Shown piece after piece: positions 26,219 through 33,837 of a stretch of DNA of 51,563 nt. The translations under genes and the position numbers were made by a program. The notes under the pieces are model-generated. The model was not told where the DNA came from. It did not search any database and saw nothing but the letters and a program-made list of their open reading frames with translations. This DNA is from Rhodoplanes roseus (GTDB lineage: Bacteria > Pseudomonadota > Alphaproteobacteria > Rhizobiales > Xanthobacteraceae): assembly GCF_003258865.1 (NCBI RefSeq), contig NZ_NPEX01000011.1:1-51563 (forward strand), in the 5' to 3' direction. Every line of letters starts with the position of its first letter. The first letter of the stretch is position 1.

Positions 26219-27508
26219 TCACTCGGTCCGGGTCGGCGCAGCCGCGCCGTCGGCGCGGTTGGCGCGCCGCTCTGTGGAGCCGCCGGGGCGCGTAGCATCG
26301 GCCCGCTTCACCTCGCCGGTCGTCTCGTCGAGCGTCACGGCGACGGGCCTTACCGGCTGGCCGCTGCGGGCTTTCTGCGAGCCTTCGATCACCACCCGGT
26401 CGCCGTTGGTCAGCCCCTGTTCGACCAGCCAGTTGGTGCCGATGCCGCGGCGGACCTGCAGCACGCGCTGCTCGATCTTGTCGTTCGGCCCGACGAACAT
26501 CGCGACCGCCTCGCCCTTGGTGTTGCGAGACACGGCGCGTTGCGGGACCAGGAAGCTGCCGGGCGCGATGCCCTCCTCGAGGACGGCGCGAACATACATG
26601 CCGGGGAGCAGCAACCGGTCGGGATTGGGGAACTCGGCGCGCAGCGTGAACGTGCCGGTGCTCTCGTCGACCTTGATGTCGGCGAAGCCCATCTTGCCCG
26701 GCTGTTCATAGGGCCGGCCGTCCTCCAGGATCAGCCGCACCGGGACCGAGTCGCCTCGGTTGGAGAGCCGTCCCTCGGCGAGCGCCCGGCGGAACTTCAG
26801 GAAATTGAGGCTCGACTGGGTCACGTCGACATAGATCGGGTCGATCTGACGGATGGTGGCGGGGGCGTCGGTCTGGTTGGCCGTCACCAACGCGCCGACC
26901 GTGATCGACGACTTGCCGATGCGTCCGGCGATCGGGGCTTTGATCTTGGTATAGGCGAGATTGATGCGGGCGGTGTCGAGATCCGCCTGGGCCGAGGCGA
27001 CGCTGGCCTTCGCCTGCGCCAGCGACGCGACCGCATCGTCGAGATCCTGCTGGCTGACCGCCTTCTCTTTGCTCAGGCCCTTGTAGCGGTCCGCCTTGGC
27101 CTGGGCGCTGGGAACCGCCGCTTCGGCCTTCTGCAGGGCTGCCACGGCGCTGTCGTAAGACGCCTGATAGGTCGACGGGTCGATCTGGTAGAGCACCGCC
27201 CCGGCCTTGATCTCCGCACCCTCGATGAACAGCCGTTCCTTGATGATTCCGTTCACCTGAGGACGGACCTCGGCGGTCAGGAACGCGGTGGTGCGTCCGG
27301 GCAGCTCCGCCGTGACGGCGACGGCCTGCGGATGCAGCACCACGACACTGACCTCCGGGGCCGGCCCTCCAGAACCCCCGGGGCCGCCGGGCGCGCCCAT
27401 TCCGGCCGCTCCTGGATCCGCCTGTCCGCAGCCGACCAGGAGGGCGGTGACGAGCAGCGGGCCTGCAAGCCGGCGGATGACGGATTTCTTATGCGCGGGG
27501 AGAGCCAT
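26219..27508 (-). CDS. RND efflux periplasmic adaptor subunit (membrane fusion protein)
   Basis: 429 aa from the ATG at 27508. Lipoprotein signal with a good lipobox (LLVGC, Cys at about 27), a short Gly/Pro linker, then the MFP core. Marks: the biotinyl-lipoyl half [22 protein letters not shown], an alpha-helical hairpin (about 105-180, ending [17 protein letters not shown]), the [14 protein letters not shown] second lipoyl half, then beta-barrel and membrane-proximal domains. An Arg/Ala-rich tail follows. It couples the pump to the outer-membrane channel. First gene of the adaptor-pump operon. Confidence 0.95.
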   Translation of the reverse strand: MALPAHKKSVIRRLAGPLLVTALLVGCGQADPGAAGMGAPGGPGGSGGPAPEVSVVVLHPQAVAVTAELPGRTTAFLTAEVRPQVNGIIKERLFIEGAEIKAGAVLYQIDPSTYQASYDSAVAALQKAEAAVPSAQAKADRYKGLSKEKAVSQQDLDDAVASLAQAKASVASAQADLDTARINLAYTKIKAPIAGRIGKSSITVGALVTANQTDAPATIRQIDPIYVDVTQSSLNFLKFRRALAEGRLSNRGDSVPVRLILEDGRPYEQPGKMGFADIKVDESTGTFTLRAEFPNPDRLLLPGMYVRAVLEEGIAPGSFLVPQRAVSRNTKGEAVAMFVGPNDKIEQRVLQVRRGIGTNWLVEQGLTNGDRVVIEGSQKARSGQPVRPVAVTLDETTGEVKRADATRPGGSTERRANRADGAAAPTRTE

Positions 27509-27561
27509 GGCGGGGGCATCCGGTTTCTTCGTGCGGCCGCAGGCGTCGTGAGGCATGCGGC

Positions 27562-27590
27562 TTGAATTAGGAAACTATCAAGTTTATATA
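27562..27590 (+). promoter_or_regulatory. Promoter with embedded palindromic operator (tetR side)
   Basis: TTGAAT (27562-27567), a 17-bp spacer, and TATATA (27585-27590; TATAAT at 27587-27592 is an alternative). The spacer contains a perfect dyad AAACT-ATCA-AGTTT at 27572-27585. This is the expected layout for a TetR/AcrR repressor blocking its own promoter. The dyad is 64 bp from the adaptor start, so it could also control the divergent operon. Confidence 0.6.
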
Positions 27591-27656
27591 ATCGCCGAGC
27601 CGGCCGCGTCAACCAGCCGTGCCTCTGCGGCGTTCACCTTGGAGGCTCTCGATCGA

Positions 27657-28346
27657 ATGAGCGTCAACGGAACCTTGATGAAACCAAGGACTTCACCGTC
27701 GTTGCCGAAGAAGGCGGGGGCTCGCGGGCGAGGCCGGCCGAAGGTCGTCGACGACGCGACTCAGCGCGCCCGCATCGTCGCGGCGGCGCGCGACGTCTTC
27801 CTGCAAGGCGGATACGACGCGACCACGATGGACGCGGTGGCGCATAGGGCCGGCGTGTCGAAGAAGACCCTGTACCAGCTCTTCGACGGCAAGGACGCGT
27901 TGTTCGCCGCCATCGTCGCGGCCCATCGCGATCTCATGCTGAACGTTCCCGAGGGCGTCGACGAACGTCCGCTGGAGGAGGCGCTGGCGTCGATCTTCCG
28001 GCTCGACCTCGACGAGGAATCCGAACGCGACAGGACCGCGCTGCTCCGCCTGATGATGATGGAGGTGCCGCAGCGTCCCGATCTCGCCCGCGTGGTGTTC
28101 CGCCACGGCCCGGAGGAGTCGCGGGCGATCCTGGCGCGGTGGCTGGCCGGTCAGGCGGCGCGCGGCCGTGTTGCGATCACGGATCCCGAGCAGGCCGCCG
28201 GGCTGCTGATGCACATGATTTTCGCGCCGATCGGCTTCGACGAGGGCGGGCCCCGCTTTCCCGCGCTGGACGAGCGACGCGCCCACGCGACGGCCGCCTT
28301 TCGAATCTTCCTGCACGGCGTCGTGCCCCAGCGTTCACGAGACTGA
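27657..28346 (+). CDS. TetR/AcrR-family regulator of the efflux system
   Basis: 229 aa from the ATG at 27657 (GGAGG 11 nt upstream); ATG 27678 is possible, and the open frame back to 27555 would run through the operator. The N-terminal TetR helix-turn-helix is about 38-85 (AARDVFLQGGYDATTMDAVAHRAGVSKKTLYQLF); the C-terminal ligand-binding domain resembles the AefR/TetR_C group. It is divergent from adaptor-pump and immediately upstream of the outer-membrane factor, so it most likely represses both units until an inducer binds. Confidence 0.92.
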   Translation: MSVNGTLMKPRTSPSLPKKAGARGRGRPKVVDDATQRARIVAAARDVFLQGGYDATTMDAVAHRAGVSKKTLYQLFDGKDALFAAIVAAHRDLMLNVPEGVDERPLEEALASIFRLDLDEESERDRTALLRLMMMEVPQRPDLARVVFRHGPEESRAILARWLAGQAARGRVAITDPEQAAGLLMHMIFAPIGFDEGGPRFPALDERRAHATAAFRIFLHGVVPQRSRD

Positions 28347-28352
28347 TCAGAC

Positions 28353-29876
28353 ATGACCTCCAGACCGTCGCGACGGCCCCTCCGCCGTGCCGCCCTCGCT
28401 TTGTCCTGCTCGTTCGCGGCTACTGCACTCGCCGGCTGCGCCGTCGTCGGCCCCGATTATCTGGCCCCCGACGTGACACTGCCGCTGCATTGGGCGAACG
28501 CGCCGAAGCAGCCGGTCGCCAAGCCGCAGGATCTGGTCCGCTGGTGGCGTGGTCTTCGCGACCGCACCCTCGATTCGCTGATGGACGAAGCGGTCACCGG
28601 CAACCTCGACGTGGCTGCGGCCAAGGCGCGAGTCCGGGAGGCGCGGGCCAACCGCAAGCAGGCGATCGCGGCGCTGTTCCCGACCGTGGACGGATCGGGC
28701 TCGGCCACCCGGAACAAGGCCTCGGCCGCGTCGTCCGGCACCGACGTGGTGGCGAACACGCCCTACACGCTCTATCAGGCCGGCTTCGACGCGAGCTTCG
28801 AGCTCGATCTGTTCGGCGGCAACAAGCGCAACCTCGAAGCGTCGACCCGCGCCCTCGAAGCCTCCTTCGAGGATCTCGATTCGACGCTGCTGACGCTGCT
28901 CGGCGACGTCGCGACCTACTACACTCAGGCGCGCGGCTATCAGGCCCGCATCGCGCTCGCCAAGCGCACGGCGGCGTCGCAGCGCGAGACGGCGGCGCTC
29001 ACCAAGAGCAAGTTCGACGCCGGCTCGGCGTCGGCCGTCGACGTCGCCAAGGCGGTGGCCCAGGCGGCCGCGACCGAGGCGAACATTCCCCAGCTCACGG
29101 CGTCTTATGCCGAGTCCGTGCACCAGATCGGCATCCTGCTCGGCCGCGAGCCGTCGGCCGTCACGGCACTCGTGAGCCGTGACGCGCCGATTCCCGCGCC
29201 GCGGCTGCCGCTTCCCGCCGGCATTCCGGCCGACGTGCTGTCGCGCCGGCCGGACGTACGCAAGGCCGAGCGCCAGCTCGCCCAGTACACGGCCAAGATC
29301 GGAGTCGCCGAAGCCGCCCTCTATCCGGACGTGTCGCTGACCGGCAGCCTCACGACCTCGGCTCAGCGGCTCGGCGACGTCAAGAGGGGCTCGGCCATCG
29401 GCTATTCCTTCGGGCCGTCCGTCACAGTACCGCTGTTCAACGCCGGCAACCTGCTCGCCGCCGTCGAGGTCGCCGAGGCGCAGCGCGACGAGTACTTCAT
29501 CTCGTTCCGCTCGACCGTGCTGACCGCGCTCAAGGACGTCGAGAATGCGCTCGTCTCCTTGTCGGAAGAGCGCAAGCGCGCCGTGAAGCTCGCCGAATCG
29601 GCGAAGAACTACGCCGAGTCGGCCCGCCTCTCGCGCGCGCTCTACCAGAACGGCTCGTCGAGCTTCCTCGACGTTCTCGACGCCGAGCGGTCCGCCTACT
29701 CGGCCGAGGACACGCTGCTGCAGAGTCGGGTGCTGATCACCACGGACTACGTCGCGCTGGCCAAGGCGCTGGGTGGCGGATGGTCCGGCCGGGTCGATGT
29801 GTCCAAGCCCGAGATCGTCGATGCCGGCACGCTGCCGCACTCGGTCGACTTCCGGGTGCTGGATCCGGTGCGCTGA
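28353..29876 (+). CDS. Outer-membrane efflux factor (NodT/OprM-type, TolC superfamily)
   Basis: 507 aa. Lipoprotein signal with LAGC (Cys at about 29), then two OEP repeats (about 70-260 and 285-480) that build the trimeric channel. Typical motifs: WWRGLRDRTLDSLMDEAVTGN near the start, LSRRPDVRKAERQL in the middle, and a C-terminal LSRALYQNGSSSFLDVLDAERS. Starts 6 bp after the tetR stop, so it is co-transcribed with the repressor rather than with the pump. Confidence 0.95.
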   Translation: MTSRPSRRPLRRAALALSCSFAATALAGCAVVGPDYLAPDVTLPLHWANAPKQPVAKPQDLVRWWRGLRDRTLDSLMDEAVTGNLDVAAAKARVREARANRKQAIAALFPTVDGSGSATRNKASAASSGTDVVANTPYTLYQAGFDASFELDLFGGNKRNLEASTRALEASFEDLDSTLLTLLGDVATYYTQARGYQARIALAKRTAASQRETAALTKSKFDAGSASAVDVAKAVAQAAATEANIPQLTASYAESVHQIGILLGREPSAVTALVSRDAPIPAPRLPLPAGIPADVLSRRPDVRKAERQLAQYTAKIGVAEAALYPDVSLTGSLTTSAQRLGDVKRGSAIGYSFGPSVTVPLFNAGNLLAAVEVAEAQRDEYFISFRSTVLTALKDVENALVSLSEERKRAVKLAESAKNYAESARLSRALYQNGSSSFLDVLDAERSAYSAEDTLLQSRVLITTDYVALAKALGGGWSGRVDVSKPEIVDAGTLPHSVDFRVLDPVR

Positions 29877-29883
29877 ACCGGGC

Positions 29884-30738
29884 CTACAGCTCGACCCGCG
29901 AGAATTTTCCGCGCAGCCAGCGATAGAACGGTACCGGCAGGTCGGGTGAGAAGCCGCAGGTGATGCGGTGGTCGAGCTCTGCCAGCACGGCCTTGGTGAT
30001 CGGGGCGATCTCCAGCGCCTCGGCGTCGTCGAGCGGCATCCACACCAGCTCGACCAGCTCGGCGTCGGGCCCGATCACGCCGTCCACCTTCGCCGCGATC
30101 GCCGTCGCGTCGACGGCGAAGAAGCGCGTGTCGAAGCGGCGCGGCCGGCGCGGCGGCGTCACGGCGCGGGCGATGAATTGCAGCGTCGAGAGATCGGGCA
30201 GCACCCGTGCCGCGGCGAACGGCGACCACGGCGCACCTTCGGAGGCGTGCATCTCGGGCCAGCTCCCGTCGGGGCGTCCGAGCAGAAGGCCGGTTTCCTC
30301 GAACGTCTCGCGCACGGCGGCGATCGCGAAGGCGCGCGCCTTCACCAGGCTGGGCCTCGACGTTTCCAGCATCAGGCGCTCGGCCATGCGAGGATCGAGC
30401 TCGCTCGCCGCCGGCACGCCGCGGTCGGTCGGCTCGACGCGGCCGCCCGGAAAGACGAATTTTCCGGGCATGAATTTCAGGCCGGCGTGGCGGCGGCCGA
30501 GCAGCACCTTGGGGACCGTGCCGGTGCGGTCGATCAGAATGAGGGTCGCGGCGTCGCGCGGTCGCAGGTTCGGCGACGTCATGTCCCGTTCGGCATGGTT
30601 CAGGTGATCGGTCAGCCGTTCCGCCAGCGTCTCCGGCGGCGCGCTCGCCATGCCGTATCCCGACACGTCGACGTCGTGCGGGTCCTCCGGTGCTGGCGCA
30701 CCCGTGGATTTCGCACCCGTCTCGTCGTCGTCCGCCAT
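29884..30738 (-). CDS. NUDIX hydrolase with split Nudix box
   Basis: 284 aa from the ATG at 30738. The Nudix motif is interrupted: FVFPGGRVEP lies about 40 residues before AAVRETFEETGLLLG, with a helical insert between. That is the layout of the NUDT7/NUDT19-type acyl-CoA hydrolase group, so CoA thioesters are a reasonable but unproved substrate class. An acidic N-terminal extension of about 50 residues precedes the domain. Convergent with the outer-membrane factor gene, 7 bp apart. Confidence 0.87.
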   Translation of the reverse strand: MADDDETGAKSTGAPAPEDPHDVDVSGYGMASAPPETLAERLTDHLNHAERDMTSPNLRPRDAATLILIDRTGTVPKVLLGRRHAGLKFMPGKFVFPGGRVEPTDRGVPAASELDPRMAERLMLETSRPSLVKARAFAIAAVRETFEETGLLLGRPDGSWPEMHASEGAPWSPFAAARVLPDLSTLQFIARAVTPPRRPRRFDTRFFAVDATAIAAKVDGVIGPDAELVELVWMPLDDAEALEIAPITKAVLAELDHRITCGFSPDLPVPFYRWLRGKFSRVEL

Positions 30739-30921
30739 GCCCGTCGTCCGTGGTTCGCAGTGACCCGGATCGCTCGCGGGATGCGGCCGCAGTGTAGCGG
30801 AGAGCGGGTTGATTGTGGAACCGCGGCGGGCGCACCCGGGCCCGGTATGCGCGCGCCGCACACGGGCGGGCGGCGCCGCGGTTGCGGCCGGCCGGTCAGC
30901 GCGGGCTGGCCCTCAGGCGCG

Positions 30922-31476
30922 TCACGCGGCGCGCTCGAGCGGGGACGGCTCGACGGCGGAGCAGATCGCCGCGAGGATTCTGTCGATCGACTGCTCGGCG
31001 AAGGCGTGCAGCTCGTCGGTGGTCTTGTTCTGCATGGGATGCGGCACGTAGATCGCGGCCGCATCGAGCCCGATCGCCGCCTTCTGCTGCTCGAAGGCGT
31101 GACGGAACTCTTCCGTCAGCACGCTCACGCCGGCCAGGCCGCGCTTGTCGAAGTCATTGAGATCGTGGGTCGAGCACGACGTGCAGGAGCCGCAGTCCGA
31201 CAGCGCTATGACTACCGCGCTGCAGGTCGACGCGATGTCGGCGATCATGTCGCGCGGGGCGACGCGTGTGTTGGTCGGTTTCTTGTACCGGCGGGTGGCG
31301 ACGCCGCGCTCGCGGCACAACTGCTCGATGCGGTCGATGAACTCGTCGCCCCGCATCTTGCCGATGTCCATCAGGGCCACGGTCGCGCCGTCCAGGGTGG
31401 CTAGCGGCGGCGTGCGCGGGCGGAGCGCGGAGGCGCTCTCGGCGGTCGGGTCTCGCAGCTCCAGTCCCGGCGTCAT
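30922..31476 (-). CDS. UGSC-motif family protein (cysteine form)
   Basis: 184 aa. The signature is SDCGSCTSC at 93-101, where C95-G96-S97-C98 corresponds to the Sec-Gly-Ser-Cys of marine UGSC selenoproteins. Here codon 95 (31194-31192) is TGC, so it encodes cysteine and no Sec insertion is needed. A further Cys at 101 extends the redox cluster. The start ATG overlaps the TGA of the upstream thioredoxin-fused gene (ATGA, 4 nt), so the two are translationally coupled and probably form a complex. UGSC resembles the redox motif of glycine/betaine reductase component B, but no reaction is established for this family. A basic YKKPTNTR segment at 65-71 may bind an anionic substrate. Confidence 0.82.
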   Translation of the reverse strand: MTPGLELRDPTAESASALRPRTPPLATLDGATVALMDIGKMRGDEFIDRIEQLCRERGVATRRYKKPTNTRVAPRDMIADIASTCSAVVIALSDCGSCTSCSTHDLNDFDKRGLAGVSVLTEEFRHAFEQQKAAIGLDAAAIYVPHPMQNKTTDELHAFAEQSIDRILAAICSAVEPSPLERAA

Positions 31477-32918
31477 GCCGTGATCTCCCTGGTGACGGGC
31501 TTCGATTCGTGGCGGAAGCGGCCGCCCGTCCAGCCGGCGCAGATGGCCGAGAACAGCCCGGCCTGTCCGCCCGCATGCACGATCAGCAGCCCTTCGGGCC
31601 AGAACTTGGCGATCATCTCGTCGCGACGGCTGGCTGCAACGCCTTCGCCTACTCCGTGCGCGCCCTGGATCACGTCCTTGCCGGGTCGCACCATCGCGGC
31701 GTGCAGCTCGCGCTCTATGCGGGCGCGATCCCAGCCGGCGTCGCGGAAGATCGCGTAATGCTCCGGCGCCAGTACCAGCATGGCGTTGGTGAACTCGCAC
31801 AGCTTCGGATGCGCAACCGCCAGCAGCGACATCGCCAGCGACCGCGTCAGCTCCTGTGGCGTGCGCGAGCGCTGGTCGACGAAACCCTGGATGCCGTCGC
31901 CCTGGAACAGGGTCACGGCGTCGCGGCCCGGCGCAATTCCACGCGCCTGGGCGAGCGGTTGCCAGGTCGGATCGCTCTCGTCCTCGGCGAAGCAGAACGT
32001 GTACTTGCCGGGACCGCCGAGCACGGCGCGGTCGAGCTCCCCCGGCCGGCCGCCGCCGATGTTGCGGACGATCAGTTGCAGGGCTCGCCCGATCGTGGCG
32101 TTGGCGCGGTTGCCCTGGCCCAGGCAGTTGATGCCGGAGTTCATGCCGATGCGGCGGGCGATCGGCCCGTTGACGACGATGATGGGGCCCGAGAAGCAGG
32201 TCGTGCAGAGCAGGCCGTGCATGGTGAACTCGGGCTGCAGCGCCGCCTCCAGCGCTGCCAGGACGACCGGCATGTAGTCGGGCCGGCACCCCGCCATCAC
32301 GGCGTTGACGGCGACCTTCTCGACCGTGATGGGCGACAGGTTCGGCGGCACCTCGCCGATGAACTCGTCGGGCCTTAGGCGCGTGCCCTCCAGCATGCGC
32401 AGAATGCGGGCGTCGGTCGGCGGAACGACCGGAAGCCCGTCGGTCCAGCCGCGCTCGAAGCAAGCCTCCATCTCGTCGTCCCATGCGTCGAGCGTGATGC
32501 GTCGCGAGGTGAGGCCGGTGTCCCCGTAACGCGCGAAGAGCTGCTCGTGAACGCCGGGCTCGCGGCTCTTCGAGCCGCAGCCGGGCCGCATGGCGGGCAG
32601 GCCTTCGCCGAGGCCCGTGATCCCGGTGATGCTTTCCCATTCGGTGCGGTTCCAGCCGAAGGTCCGCGCCGTCTCCCGTCCGTCCTCCAGCCGGATGACG
32701 GTGGGCACCGCCTCGACGTCGAAGCGGAACGACTGCTCGAGCGTGGTGTCGTCGACCGGGCGCAGGCTCGCCGGAAAACCGGGGTCATCCTGGGTGAAGA
32801 TGGTCAGCGCCTGCCCGGAGCGGGCCAGCTCGCCCAGCACCGACTCGACCATGGCGCAGGTCTCGCAGGCGCGTTTCGCAAAGACGACAAGGCCGTTCTC
32901 GGGCACCGGATGGGGCAC
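31473..32918 (-). CDS. Thioredoxin-fold domain fused to UGSC-partner domain, function unknown
   Basis: 481 aa from a GTG at 32918, preceded by AGGAG. Residues 1-100 read as a thioredoxin-like domain with CETC (C18-C21), a possible cis-Pro in AVPTVIRL (P72) and the FGWNRTEWE loop of a glutaredoxin-type fold. Residues 140-481 are a large domain I do not recognise as any named enzyme, with FERGWTDGLPVVPPT (154-168), a CTTC pair (C238/C241), and a Gly-rich GMNSGINCLGQGNRANATIG (258-277). No signal peptide, so cytoplasmic. The layout suggests an internal thiol donor (Trx domain) supplying electrons to the partner's cysteine centre. Named reaction: none. Confidence 0.78.
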   Translation of the reverse strand: MPHPVPENGLVVFAKRACETCAMVESVLGELARSGQALTIFTQDDPGFPASLRPVDDTTLEQSFRFDVEAVPTVIRLEDGRETARTFGWNRTEWESITGITGLGEGLPAMRPGCGSKSREPGVHEQLFARYGDTGLTSRRITLDAWDDEMEACFERGWTDGLPVVPPTDARILRMLEGTRLRPDEFIGEVPPNLSPITVEKVAVNAVMAGCRPDYMPVVLAALEAALQPEFTMHGLLCTTCFSGPIIVVNGPIARRIGMNSGINCLGQGNRANATIGRALQLIVRNIGGGRPGELDRAVLGGPGKYTFCFAEDESDPTWQPLAQARGIAPGRDAVTLFQGDGIQGFVDQRSRTPQELTRSLAMSLLAVAHPKLCEFTNAMLVLAPEHYAIFRDAGWDRARIERELHAAMVRPGKDVIQGAHGVGEGVAASRRDEMIAKFWPEGLLIVHAGGQAGLFSAICAGWTGGRFRHESKPVTREITA

Positions 32919-32936
32919 GTCTGGTCTCCTGAATTG

Positions 32937-32953
32937 CCAAACTGATATACTAG
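32937..32953. promoter_or_regulatory. Candidate GntR operator, copy 1 (enzyme operon side)
   Basis: CCAAACTGATATACTAG, 18 bp before the GTG of the thioredoxin-fused gene. The reverse complement matches a second site at 33061-33077 in 16 of 17 positions. The inner CTGATATACTAG is a loose dyad, as expected for a dimeric GntR/FCD regulator. Confidence 0.6.
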
Positions 32954-33060
32954 ATGACGATCTTGGTTGTCGATAGGTCATCGGGCATCTGCTTCGATTG
33001 CCAATTTTATAAGCATAATATGCCTCTGACTTCGGCTTGTGGTGAATGTCGGCTCGTGTA

Positions 33061-33077
33061 CTAATATATCAGTTTGG
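33061..33077. promoter_or_regulatory. Candidate GntR operator, copy 2 (regulator side)
   Basis: CTAATATATCAGTTTGG, inverted relative to copy 1 (16/17), 27 bp before the gntR ATG. The two copies bracket the 107-bp AT-rich centre of the divergent promoter region, which lets one regulator control both directions. Confidence 0.6.
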
Positions 33078-33104
33078 TCACGCCGCTTCCCGAGGGCATT
33101 GTCG

Positions 33105-33812
33105 ATGTCGGCCGATATCGTCCGTCTTCAGTCCCGCATACCGGGCGCCTCGCCGCTGAAGTCGGAGATCGCCGACCGCCTGCGTGCGCTGGTCCGCTCG
33201 GGCCGGCTGCCGCTCGGCGCCCGGATTTCGGACAAGCAGCTCGCCGCCGAGCTCGGGGTCAGCCGCACGCCGGTGCGCGAAGCCCTGGTCCAGTTGCAGA
33301 GCGAGGGGCTGGTGGTGGTGCGCCCGCAGAGTGGGACGTTCGTGGTCGACCTGCAGGCGGACGACATCCGCCAGCTCTGCGCCACGCGCGGCATCATCGA
33401 GGTCGGGGCGCTCCGCTTCGGTGGCCACGGCATCGCCCGCGAGTCGCTGGCCCAGCTCGGCTTCCTGGTCGGCCGCGCCTCGGTGGCGCTGAGCGACGGC
33501 GACCTGGCCCGGTGCGACGAGCTCGATTGCGAGTTTCACGAGGCGATCGTCGCGACCAGTGCCAACTCCTATCTGATCAGGGCCTATGGCGGCATCGCCG
33601 ATCAGCTCCGCGCTTTGCGGCAGCGCATGCCCCGCGAGCCCGACCGGATGGCGCGCGCGATCGCCCAGCACCGCATGATCGTCGACCTGTGGGCGGCGGG
33701 CCGCAGCGAGGACGCGGCCGCGCAGCTCCACGCCCATGTCGGCCACGTCGAGCGGCTGCTGACCGCGGTGCGGTCCGAGCCGGCGACACGCGCAACGGAC
33801 CGCGAGGCGTGA
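33105..33812 (+). CDS. GntR-family transcriptional regulator, FCD domain
   Basis: 235 aa from the ATG at 33105; an open frame from 33039 would cover the operator and is less likely. N-terminal winged helix (about 16-84, DKQLAAELGVSRTPVREALVQLQSEGLV), then an all-helical FCD effector domain (about 90-220). Metal-binding His/Asp residues expected of FCD regulators are present in DCEFHEAIV, HRMIVDLW and HVGHV. FCD regulators usually sense carboxylic acids, which fits the TctC-type binding protein 25 bp downstream and hints at a carboxylate substrate for the divergent enzymes. Confidence 0.9.
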   Translation: MSADIVRLQSRIPGASPLKSEIADRLRALVRSGRLPLGARISDKQLAAELGVSRTPVREALVQLQSEGLVVVRPQSGTFVVDLQADDIRQLCATRGIIEVGALRFGGHGIARESLAQLGFLVGRASVALSDGDLARCDELDCEFHEAIVATSANSYLIRAYGGIADQLRALRQRMPREPDRMARAIAQHRMIVDLWAAGRSEDAAAQLHAHVGHVERLLTAVRSEPATRATDREA

Positions 33813-33837
33813 CAGCGCCGTCGCTCGAGGAGCCACC

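Noticed and set aside
23877-26711. A 944-codon open frame on the plus strand opposite the RND pump
   Set aside because: It mirrors the pump codons, is full of His/Arg/Asp runs, and matches no family. It is a high-GC shadow frame.
32997-33004. Repeated ATTGCCAA motifs in the UGSC-gntR gap
   Set aside because: Two 8-bp copies in an AT-rich region are likely by chance; only the 17-bp inverted pair is kept.
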